The notes under the pieces are model-generated. The model was not told the origin of the DNA, did no database searches, and saw only the letters and a list, made by a program, of their open reading frames with translations. This document shows positions 8,043 through 17,700 of a stretch of 64,000 nt of DNA, piece after piece; position 1 is the first letter of the stretch, and every line of letters begins with the position of its first letter. The stretch is from Pseudoxanthobacter soli DSM 19599 (GTDB taxonomy: Bacteria > Pseudomonadota > Alphaproteobacteria > Rhizobiales > Segnochrobactraceae): contig NZ_FRXO01000011.1 of assembly GCF_900148505.1 (NCBI RefSeq), positions 62,001 through 126,000 of the forward strand, read 5' to 3'. A program made the position numbers and the translations under genes.

Positions 8043-9515
8043 GACCTGAATCCAGTTCGAGGCCGGCCCCCCGCCGCGCAGCAGCGCCGGGGGAACGGGC
8101 GATGTCTCTGCGGTTGCGGAAGACCGCGCCGATGGGGGCTTCGGCGGCTCCAGGGCCTCCAGGAACAGCCGCGCCCAGGCATCGATGTCGTTCTGCATCA
8201 CCACGGCCATCATTCGCGCGTGGCGCGCGCGGCGCTCGTCGAGGGGCATCTCCAGCGCCCGGCGCAGCGCCATCGCCATGCCCTCGATTTCGTGGGGGTT
8301 CACGATCAGCGCGCCGTTCGACAGCTCCGGCGCCGCGCCGGCGAACTGCGACAGCACCAGCACGCCCGGATCCTCCGGGTCCTGTGCGGCGACGAACTCC
8401 TTGGCGACGAGGTTCATGCCGTCACGCAGCGGCGTGACGAGGCCGACATTGGCGGCGCGGTAGAAGCCGGCGAGCGCCGAGCGCGAGTAGGTCTTGTTGA
8501 CATAGCGCAGCGGCGTCCAGGCCACGTCGCCATAGAGCCCGTTGATCTGCCCGGCCTTGGTGGAGATGAAGCGGTCCATCTCGGCATATTCCGGGACCTG
8601 CGTCCGGCTCTTCGGCGTGATCTGCACGAACGTCATGCGGTCGTGCCACTCCGGCGCGGTGCGCAGCAGCGTCTCGTAGGCTTCCAGGCGCTGCGGAATC
8701 CCCTTGGAATAGTCGAGACGGTCGACGCCGAGAATCAGCTTCCGGCTGCCGAGGCTCTCGCGGAAGCTCTTGATGTAGGCCGTTCGTGTCGCGTGGCGGG
8801 CGCGCCTGGCGAAGGCGTCCGTCTCGATCGAAACCGGAAAGGCGCCGATGCGCACCTGCCGGTTGCCGATCTGGTAGAGGCCGTCGTCGTCGATCGCCGT
8901 CGCGCCGAGGGTCTCGAGATAGCGGCCGAAATTGTCGCGGTCGGTCGCCGTCTGGAAACCCACCAGATCGTAATAGGACAGCGCGCCGATCACTTCGGCA
9001 TGGCGGGGCAGGGCCTGGATCAGCTCCGGCGGCGGCATCGGAATGTGCAGGAAGAAGCCGATGCGGTTGGTGTGCCCGCGCGCGCGCAGATACCGCGCCA
9101 CCGGCATCATGTGGTAGTCGTGCACCCAGACCACATCGTCCTTCGCCACGGTCTTCGAGACGTGATCGGCGAAGATCTCGTTGACGCGGAAATAGCCGGA
9201 GAGGTCGGAGCGCTGGAACTCCGCCAGGTCGACCCGGTAATGCAGGATCGGCCACAGCACACGGTTGGCGAAACCGTTGTAATATTCCTGGAAATCGGCG
9301 TCCTTCAGGTCGATGACCGCGTAGGTCAGCTTGCCTTTCCGCGTGATGGTGGGTTCCGCCGACGGTTCCTCGGCGATGTTGCCGCTCCACCCGAACCACA
9401 CGCCCGACCGGCCCTTGAGGGCGGCATTGACGGCAACCGCAAGCCCGCCGGCAGCGGCCTTGCTGCCGGGGTCCGGGATGGCGACGCGATTGGAAACGAC
9501 GAACAGACGAGACAC
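8040..9515 (-). CDS. otsA: Alpha,alpha-trehalose-phosphate synthase (GT20)
   Basis: A 491-residue retaining glycosyltransferase that joins UDP-glucose and glucose 6-phosphate to trehalose 6-phosphate in the cytoplasm. Family landmarks visible are SNRVA near the N-terminus, the GG loop ([10 protein letters not shown]), [27 protein letters not shown] and [13 protein letters not shown]. Length is normal for bacterial OtsA, with a proline/serine-rich tail after about residue 465. It starts three bases after the otsB stop, so the two enzymes are co-translated as an otsBA operon. Its TAG stop at 8040-8042 lies inside the palindromic repeat, and the extra tail may stem from that insertion. Confidence 0.95.
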   Translation of the reverse strand: MSRLFVVSNRVAIPDPGSKAAAGGLAVAVNAALKGRSGVWFGWSGNIAEEPSAEPTITRKGKLTYAVIDLKDADFQEYYNGFANRVLWPILHYRVDLAEFQRSDLSGYFRVNEIFADHVSKTVAKDDVVWVHDYHMMPVARYLRARGHTNRIGFFLHIPMPPPELIQALPRHAEVIGALSYYDLVGFQTATDRDNFGRYLETLGATAIDDDGLYQIGNRQVRIGAFPVSIETDAFARRARHATRTAYIKSFRESLGSRKLILGVDRLDYSKGIPQRLEAYETLLRTAPEWHDRMTFVQITPKSRTQVPEYAEMDRFISTKAGQINGLYGDVAWTPLRYVNKTYSRSALAGFYRAANVGLVTPLRDGMNLVAKEFVAAQDPEDPGVLVLSQFAGAAPELSNGALIVNPHEIEGMAMALRRALEMPLDERRARHARMMAVVMQNDIDAWARLFLEALEPPKPPSARSSATAETSPVPPALLRGGGPASNWIQV

Positions 9516-9518
9516 GGT

Positions 9519-10346
9519 TCAGATCCTCCGCTCTGCGGGTTGAGCCTGCGCGAGGCGATGGACGAGGCGACGCACGGCGGCGGCGTCGGAAAGGCTGGTG
9601 CGGGCGCCCGGAAAGCTCCGTCCGACCGCGAATGCCGTGCCGCCTGCGGCGAGGGCGGCGGCGAAGCCGTCCTCGTCGGTCACGTCGTCTCCGAAGAACA
9701 CCGGGAACCGCCCGGCGAACGGCGGCCGCTTCATGAGCGCCTCGACGGCGCCGCCCTTGTGATGGCCGGAGGGCTTGATCTCGAACACCATGTGGCCGGG
9801 CAGGATGGCGAGGTCGTCGCGCCCGGCCACGATGTCGGCGAGTGCATGTTTCAGGGCCGGGCCGGCGTCCGGCTCGGCGCGGTAGTGCACGGCGAGGCCG
9901 ACGCCCTTGTCCTCGGCGAAGACGCCGCGCCACCGGTTCGTGACCGCGCCGATGGCGGTTCGAAGTCCGTCGTCGATGCGCGGGGCGCGCACGTCGATCT
10001 CCGCACCCGTATCCGGCCGCAGCTCGATGCCGTGCACCCCGGCCGCCGGCAGCCGCAGCGGGGCGAACAGAGTATCCAGCTCGCGGACCGGGCGGCCGCT
10101 CACGAGCGCCAGGGCGCCGCCGGCTCTGCGGTGAAGTGCGTGGAGGTCGGACACCAGCGCCGCGGGAACGTGAACCCCCTCCGGCCGCTCGGCGATATCA
10201 AGCAACGTACCGTCGACATCGAAGAAGAATGCGCACTCTGCTGCGTCCAATTCCTCGTCTGAAAGCCCGTCTCGCGTATTGCCCGCCGGGCTGTCTCCGG
10301 CGTCTCGATCTCTCGAAGGGAGTGGTTGCGCGGATGGCGATGTCAT
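9519..10346 (-). CDS. otsB: Trehalose-6-phosphate phosphatase
   Basis: A 275-residue HAD-superfamily enzyme that dephosphorylates trehalose 6-phosphate. The nucleophile motif DVDGT is at 43-47, VSGR at 82-85 and the metal-binding GDDVTDEDGF at 219-228. The ATG at 10346 is preferred to a longer open frame reaching 10460 because GAGGTG precedes it and the extra upstream residues look non-coding. It is the first gene of the otsBA operon, presumably used in osmotic or desiccation protection. Confidence 0.93.
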   Translation of the reverse strand: MTSPSAQPLPSRDRDAGDSPAGNTRDGLSDEELDAAECAFFFDVDGTLLDIAERPEGVHVPAALVSDLHALHRRAGGALALVSGRPVRELDTLFAPLRLPAAGVHGIELRPDTGAEIDVRAPRIDDGLRTAIGAVTNRWRGVFAEDKGVGLAVHYRAEPDAGPALKHALADIVAGRDDLAILPGHMVFEIKPSGHHKGGAVEALMKRPPFAGRFPVFFGDDVTDEDGFAAALAAGGTAFAVGRSFPGARTSLSDAAAVRRLVHRLAQAQPAERRI

Positions 10347-10764
10347 CGGTGAGCGGCACCTCGTAATGCAGGACGATGCGCTACTAAAACAGTGCATCTC
10401 GCCGATCGGTTCCACCCCAAAATATGGGCAAATGCCCCAATACCATCTCCATCTGGCCATAAGTGCCTAGAAAGAAAGGCGATCTCCCGGCGGAAAAATG
10501 TCGCGCGAAGGCCTGCCGCGCCGCGCCGGGCGGCCGGTCATGGGGCGTCTCCGGGTTGGAATCGGCCTCGGATGGCCCCTGCCGGCCTGTGCCGGGCGTC
10601 GTGTGAAACGCGGGCGGAGGCGGTCTGGCTGCCGGGCGCCGCGACCGTCGCGCCGCGGCAGGTGCGGGCTCGGCGCGGGCACGCGCCGACGGCTTGAGCC
10701 GGGCGGCAGCGCACATCGGGCGCCACCCGGCTGTCGGGATCGTGCGTCCGCCGCAGCGTCCCGG
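10347..10764. other. Intergenic region without a supported gene
   Basis: About 420 bases lie upstream of otsB and downstream of the S-formylglutathione hydrolase gene. Several open frames exist in both directions but none has a plausible start, codon pattern or known motif. The part next to otsB (about 10370-10480) is comparatively AT-rich and probably carries its promoter, although no clear -35/-10 pair stands out. The remainder is GC-rich with short stems. Confidence 0.5.
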
Positions 10765-11595
10765 TCAGAGCCGGTCGGCGTGCCAGCGGATGTGGTCGCC
10801 CATGAAGGTCGAAATGAAGAAATAGGAGTGATCGTAGCCTTCGCGCATGTTGAGCGTCAGCGCGATGCCGGCCTTGCGGCAGGCCTCCTCGAGCAGCCAC
10901 GGCCGCAGGCCGTCGTTCAGGAAGCTGTCGGCGGTGCCCTGGTCGACCAGAAGTTCGTCCACCCGGTGGCCGTCCTCGATCAGCAGGGTGGAATCGTAGG
11001 CCCGCCACGCCGCCTCGTCGGCGCCGAGATATTTCTCGAACGCGGGGCGCGACCACCCGGCGGTCGAGGGCTGCGCGATGGGGGCGAAGGCGGAGACGGA
11101 CTTGAACCGGCCGGGGTTCTTCAGGGCGAGCGTGATGGCGCCGTGCCCGCCCATCGAATGGCCGAAGATGCCCTGCCTGGTCATGTCGACCGGGAACTGC
11201 GCGGCCACCAGCGCGGGCAGTTCCTCGGCGATGTAGGTCGCCATGCGATAGTTGCGGGCGAACGGCGCCTCGGTGGCATCGAGATAGAACCCTGCGCCGC
11301 TGCCGAACTGCCAGTTGTCCTTCTCGTCGGGAATGTCGGCGCCGCGCGGGCTGGTGTCGGGGCAGACGATGGCGATGCCGTGCTCGGCGGCATGGCGGCG
11401 GTACTCGCCCTTGTCCATCACGTTCTGGTGGGTGCAGGTCAGGCCCGAGAGGTACCACAGCACCGGCACCGGTCCTTTCGCGGCCTGGGGCGGCACGAAC
11501 ACGGCGAAGGTCATGTCGCAGCCGGTCGCCTCGCTGGCGTGGCGATAGACGCCCTGGACGCCTTCGAAGCTCCTGGAGGTGGAGACGGTTTCCAT
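10765..11595 (-). CDS. fghA: S-formylglutathione hydrolase
   Basis: A 276-residue esterase-D type alpha/beta hydrolase that cleaves S-formylglutathione to formate and glutathione in formaldehyde detoxification. The nucleophile elbow GHSMGGHG is at 145-152 (Ser147), and GLTCTHQN and YDHSYFFI near the C-terminus are family signatures, the latter holding the catalytic His. The ATG at 11595 is chosen by homology (METVSTSRSFEG) with GAGGAG ten bases upstream; the longer open frame is antisense to the autotransporter. The usual partner, glutathione-dependent formaldehyde dehydrogenase, is not adjacent. It could serve formaldehyde made by the methylamine cluster at 42-53 kb. Confidence 0.95.
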   Translation of the reverse strand: METVSTSRSFEGVQGVYRHASEATGCDMTFAVFVPPQAAKGPVPVLWYLSGLTCTHQNVMDKGEYRRHAAEHGIAIVCPDTSPRGADIPDEKDNWQFGSGAGFYLDATEAPFARNYRMATYIAEELPALVAAQFPVDMTRQGIFGHSMGGHGAITLALKNPGRFKSVSAFAPIAQPSTAGWSRPAFEKYLGADEAAWRAYDSTLLIEDGHRVDELLVDQGTADSFLNDGLRPWLLEEACRKAGIALTLNMREGYDHSYFFISTFMGDHIRWHADRL

Positions 11596-11744
11596 GGCTC
11601 TGAACTCCTCGCGGCTGGACGCACGGTGCCGGGTGTCGGCGCGCGGGAGTGTGGCGAAGCGTCCGCGCTTTGCAAGCCGCTTCGCGCCTTCGGGCGAATT
11701 TCTCCGGCGCTGACGCGCCGTCGTCCGGCCGGTGTCGTCGGACG

Positions 11745-14700
11745 TCAGAACCGGAACGAGACACGGGCGCTGCCGGTCTGGGAGAAATAGTCCGATCCGA
11801 TCTGGGTGTCGTAGTCGAGCCGGAGTTCCAGCCCCTTCTTGCTGATGAGCTGCACGCCGACGCCGAGGTCGGCGAGCGCATTCGGGATCTCCGACGTCGT
11901 CTTGAAGGTCCCGGCCGCCGTCGGCGCGCCGGCGAGGGAGGCGACGGTCTGCCAGTCGGTGTTCGTCAGGAACGTGGCGCCGAGCGTGCCGTAGGGCCTC
12001 AGCGTCAGGTCGTCGCCGAGGTCGTAGCGGGCGCCGATCTCCACGTTCGGGCTGAAGGCGAACGTGGTGTTGTTGGCGGAGTGGACCTTCCAGTTGAAGC
12101 CGCCGGCCCCCGTCTCCGAGAAGCTCGGCATCGAGGTATAGATCAGGTCGAAGTCGGCATAGGGCTTCAGGTACCAGTTCGCGAACGGGATCTCGTAGTT
12201 CACGCGCAGCCGGCCGGAGGCGTTGAACACGTTCGAGGCCGCGGTGCCTTCGTGCAGCCGGTCGCCGACCTGCACGGTGCGGGTGTTGTCGTACCAGCCG
12301 TAGCCGATATCGACCGCGCCCGAGATCAGCCACGGGCCGATCTGGTGCTTCAGCGCGGCCGAGACGTCGAAGCCCTGGCTGTTGGCGCTCGCCCAGCCGT
12401 TATTGCCCGAGAACCAGCCGGTATCGTAGGCGGCCGACAGGCCCAGGAACCAGTCGGGCATGATCTCCTTCTGAAGGCCGGCGCGGTAGGTCACCGAATC
12501 CACGCTGTAGCCGGCGGCGGTCGAGGTCGAGAACTGCCGGGCGTTGCCGGCGATGACGCGCGCCCAGGTGCACTCGCCTTCCTGGAGCAGCGTGCCGGTG
12601 CCGACGAAGGCCGGGCAGCTCATCACCGCCGACATCGCCGCGCGCGACGAGCCGGTCCTGGCCGAGGCGGCCGAGCCGAAGGTTTCCGGCGAGCCGGAGG
12701 CGAGCGCCGCCTGATAGGCGCTCGCCGAGGTCAGGTTGGCGAGTTCGCCATAGGCCGGCGCCAGCGCCGCCGAGCCGCCCGCGTTCCAGGTCGACTGCAG
12801 GTGCTGCGCATAGGCCGCCTCGTTGGAATTGAGCGGCAGGCCCTGCGGCGTGAAGTTCACCGACGGCGAGACCGTCATCGCGTTGCCGTTCTGCGCCACG
12901 GTCCAGGTGATCGGCAGGTAGACCGAGGGCGGCTTGATGCCCGCCGCGTCGTCGACCGCGAGCGCATCGGTGGAATTCAGCACCGTGTAGGTCGCCGGCA
13001 GCAGGTTCTTCACCACGTTGACCTCGACCTGGCCGCCGACATTCGCTGTGCCGGAGACGTTGACGAGATCGGCGGTCTGGCTGGCGAGGGCATTGATGTC
13101 GACCGCCAGCGTGCCGTCCCTGGTCTGGACGAACGCTCCGGTGAGGTTGGCCGTGACGATGGCGCCGGTCCCGCCGACATTCATCGTGCCGTAGTTGTTG
13201 AAGGTGCCCTGGCTGCCGAGATTGACGGTGTTGGTCCCGGCCGTGACGTAGGTGCCGTTGTTGTCGAAGGTGTTCGTCTCGCTCGTGCCGCCGGTGACGA
13301 GGTTGACGTCGCCGGTCACCGTGCCGTTGTTGGTCACGGTTTCCGAGCCGAACGAGCCGAGGATGGCGGTGCCGGAGCCCGCCGAAACCCTGCTGCCGGC
13401 GCCGATGGTGATGGTGTTCGTGCTGCCGCCGTCGAGTTCGATCGCCGCGCCGGTGCCCGAGCCGCCCGTCAGCGCGCCTGTGAAGGTCACGCCGATGGTG
13501 CCGGTGTATCCGGCATTCGGGTCGATGGCGCCGTTGGTTCCCTGCACGCCGCTCTGGGCGTAGATGCCGACCGATCCCGTGCCCGTCGCCGAAATCGTCC
13601 CAGCGAGGTCGATCGTGATCGTCCCGGGCGTGTGGCTCGGGTTGTTCGTGTCGGGGACGCCGGAAACGTCGATCGATCCGCTGCGGCTCGAGACGCCGGA
13701 GGTGGAGGGGATGGCGATGCCGCCCGTGGAGCCGACCGCGCCGCCGCCGCCCGAAAGGCTCTGGGCGAAGATGCCGTGGGCATTGGGGCCGGTGGTGGTG
13801 ATCGTCGTCGTGCCGCCGGTGCCGTTGGTGATGCTGATGTCGCCGCCGACCCCGTTCGCAAGCGTGCTGCCGGAGAGGAAGGTGGCGTAGGTCATGCCGC
13901 TGCCGTTGAGCGCCCCGGTATAGCCGCCGCCGCCGCCGATCGACTGGGCGAACACACCGACCGCGCCGGTCCCGGTGGTGGAGATCGTGCTCTTGTCGGC
14001 GAGCGCGATAGACACCGGGCCGCCGTCGCCCTGGCCGCCGCCGAACGTGCCCGTGAAGGTGAGGGCGAGATTGGTGCCGCTGCCGTCCGCCGCGAAGCCG
14101 CCGCCGCCGCCGATCGACTGGGCGAGAACGCCGAACGCGCCGTTGCCCGCGGTGGCGATCGTACCGTTGTTCGTCACCTGCGCCGCGCCGCCGTTGCCGC
14201 CGCTGTCGGTGGAGCCGCCGATCTCCAGATTGATCGTGCCGGAAGCCGTCGAAAGCGCCTGCTGGTAGGCCTGGGCGTAGGACGTCAGGTCGATGCCGTC
14301 GGCCGCCAGCGTCTGGGCGATCTGGGTCAGCAGCGCCGCGTAGTCGGGATCGTCCTCGTAGGTGCTGACGGTATCGGCCGGGTTGATGATGAAAAGACCG
14401 CCGCCGCCGCCGATCGATTGCGCGGCGATGCCGTGGGATTCCTCGCCGCCCGTCTGGATCGTGCCGGAATTGGTCGCGATCGCCGTGCCGCCGGTGCCGG
14501 AAGAGCCGTTCTGCGGGACCTGGGTGTTGCCGGTCGGGCCGGAATAGCCGCCGACATGCAGCGTGCCGTTGTCGACGCTCGGATTGATCGACAGCGTCGA
14601 GGCGTCGGTCGCGAGGCCCGTCGCTCCGCCGCCGCCGCCGATCGACTGCACGAACATGCCGAACGAGCCGTCGCCGGACGTGCGGACGGTGTCGTTGTTG

Positions 14701-17700
14701 ATCGCCGTCGCCGTGCCGCCGTTGCCTGCCGCGCCGCCCGAGCCGCCGGCCGCTCCGTCGAGATTGGCGATCGCGCCGCCGGAGACCGTCGCCGCTCCGC
14801 CATTGCCGCCGCCGCCGCCGATCGACTGCACGAACAGGCCGCTCGCCACGTCGCCGCTGGTGATGATGGTGCCGTTGTTGGTCGCGGTGGCCTCGTAGCC
14901 GTCGCCCGCGGCGCCGCCCTGGCCGCCGACCGACAGGTTCATGGACACGCTGATGTTCTTCACCGGGTCCGAATTGATCTCTTGCTTCAGCAGGCCGAGA
15001 TTCTGGCCGATATCGCTGATCAGCGATTTGATCACGCTGGTGCCGAGCAGCTTCGCGAGGGTGCCGAGCTGGGTGCCGTCGCGGTCGGCGGAGGATGTGC
15101 CGCCCGAACCGCCGCCGCCACCGATGGACTGCACCTCGATGCCGTGAGATCCGTCGGCCGAAGTGGTGATGGTGCCGTTATTGGTCGCTTCGGCGATGTA
15201 GCCGTTTCCGGCGCTCCCGCCCGTCGCGCCGATCCCGAGATTGACGCTGTACTGGGTGGCACCGGTCGCATTTCCGGCGCCGCCCGAACCGCCGCCGCCA
15301 CCGATGGACTGCACGAATATGCCGCGGGAATCGATGCCCGTCGTCGTGATCGAGCCCGAATTGGTCACCTGTGCCTGGCCGCCCGCACCGCCGCTGCCGC
15401 CCTTGCCGCCGACGCCGAGTTCGAAGCTCGCGGTTGTGCCGAACGACAGCGGAATGTCGCCCGCGACGCCCTGCACCGGCAGGCTGGTCGAGGCATAGGA
15501 CGAGCCCATGCCGCCGGCGCCGCCGCCACCGCCGATGCTGGCGGCATAGATCGCGTCCGACGCGAAACCCGCCGTGGTCAGCGCGCCGCTGGTTGTCACG
15601 GTCACGGTGCCGCCGGTGCCGCCGCTGTCGGCCGCCTGGCCGCCGAGCGCCACGCCTACGCCCAGCTGGTAGCCCATGCCGTAGGTGTAGGTGTAGGACG
15701 TCGCGTTGCCGCCGTTGCCGCCGCCGCCGCCGATGCTGTAGGCGGCGATGGCCATCGACTGGTCGCCGATGGTGGAGATCTCGCTGCCCGTGTTGGTCAC
15801 GGTCACGCTTTCGCCGTTGCCGCCGTTCGAACCGTTGCCGCCGAGGGAAACGGCGACGGAGCCGTTGGGATATTTGCCGTATGGCACCGAGTAGGCCGAC
15901 GAACTGGACTGGCCGCCGGCACCGCCACCGCCGCCCACGCTGATCGCCTCGATGCCATAGGCGTCGAGGCCCGTTGTCGAGATGACGCCCTGGTTGGTGA
16001 TGTCGACGGTGCCGCCGTTGCCGCCCACGCCGCCGTTGGCGCCGATGGCGATGGCGACGCTCGGGATCGCGAAGCTCGCCGCGTTGGCGTCGACCGAGCC
16101 GCCGACGCCGCCGCCGCCGCCGATGCTGATGCCGAACAGGCCCGCTGCGGCCGCGCCTGCGGTCGTGATCGCACCGGTTCCTGTGTTCGTAATGGAGACC
16201 GCGCCGCCCGTGCCGCCGCCGCTCGCGCCGCCGCCGACGGCTTCGGAGAACACCAGGCCGAACGAGCCGGCGTTGCCGCCGTTGGCACCGCCGCCGCCGA
16301 TCGAAATCGCGTTGATGCCGTAGGCGCTGTCGCCGCCGGTCATGATCAGCGCCGCGTTGTTGACCTGGACGCCGCCGCCGCTGGCCGCGGTTCCGGCATT
16401 GCCGCCCTGGGAAACCCAGCCGTCGCCCTGGGCGCCGCCGCCGCCGCCGCCGCCCGCGCTCTGGGCGAGGATGCCGATGGCCGACGTCCCGGTCGTCATG
16501 ATGGTGCCGGTGTTGCCGATGGAGATCGCGTTCGGATTCTGGCCGGTGAAGGAATCCGAGCCGCCGTTGCCGCCCGATCCGCCCGTGGAGTCGCCGAGGC
16601 TCGCGTTCAGGCCGCCGTCGCCGCCCACGCCGCCCGCGCTGGAGGCGAAGATGCCGTAGGAACTGGCCCCCGACGTATTGATGCTCGATGCGGAGAGGAT
16701 GGTGATCTGCCCGCCGGCTCCGCCGTTGCCACCCGTGCCGCTCGACTCGTAGACATCGCTGCCGCCGGTGCCGCCCGCTCCGCCTTCGCTGGTGATCGAG
16801 ATGCCGGGCGAAGACGCGCCGGTGGTGGTGATCGACGTGTTGGCCATCGTGCTGAGGGTAACCGAAGCGCCGCTGCCGCCTTCGCCGCCGTTGCTGGAGC
16901 TGTGGAACGCGGGCGCCTGGTCGACGTCGCCGCCGTCGCCGCCCTGAGCCGAGATCACGATGCCGGGTGAGGTCGTTCCGGCGGTCGTGATGGAGGTGGT
17001 GTCGCCTGTGCTGTCGCCCAGGGTGAACGTCACCACGCCCGCCGCTCCGCCGGCGCCTGCGTCCGCGGCGAGCGCGCCGCCCGCGCCGCCGTTGGCGGTG
17101 ACGGAGATGCCCGGCGAAGCGCCCGCCCCCGTCGTCTTCACGGTGCCGATGAAGGTGACGGACACGTTGCCGGCCTGCCCGGCATTGTCGCCGTTGCCAC
17201 CCGCGCCGCCCGAGCTGTCGAGATCGATACCGGCCGAGTTGCTGCCTGCGGTCGACACGGAACCATTGGGATCGGTCGACTGGAAGGTGATCGCCTCGCC
17301 GTTGCCGCCGAGCGGCACCGCTCCTTGAACATACTGGTTGAGCAGGGCGCTGCCGCCGGTCGCCACCGCCTCGATGCCCGGCGAGTAAGTGCCGGCCGTC
17401 GAGATCGTGCCGGCATAGTTCAGTGTGATGGTGCCGGCGTTGCCGCCGGAGCCCTGCGAGAACGGGAACGTGGTCTCGTTGTTGGCATCGCCGCCCACGC
17501 CGCCCGCGGACACGGCATAGATGCCCGGGGATTCGGTCGCGCCGAGTGTTGTGATGCTGGAGGCCGTGGTGGTCGTGATCGTGATCGCGCCGCCATTGCC
17601 CGCGGGATTGTCTGTGATGACGACCCAGCCGTAGTCGGAACTGCCGGTCGCGCCGCCCGTGGTGTTGACGGAAATGCCCGCCGAGGACGATCCGTTCGTC

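Noticed and set aside
11649-16970. Plus-strand open frame of 1773 residues opposite the autotransporter
   Set aside because: It is the mirror of GGC/GCC repeats of the autotransporter: Ala/Asp/Arg-rich, no domain, no good ribosome site. The minus frame has a signal peptide and a beta-barrel.
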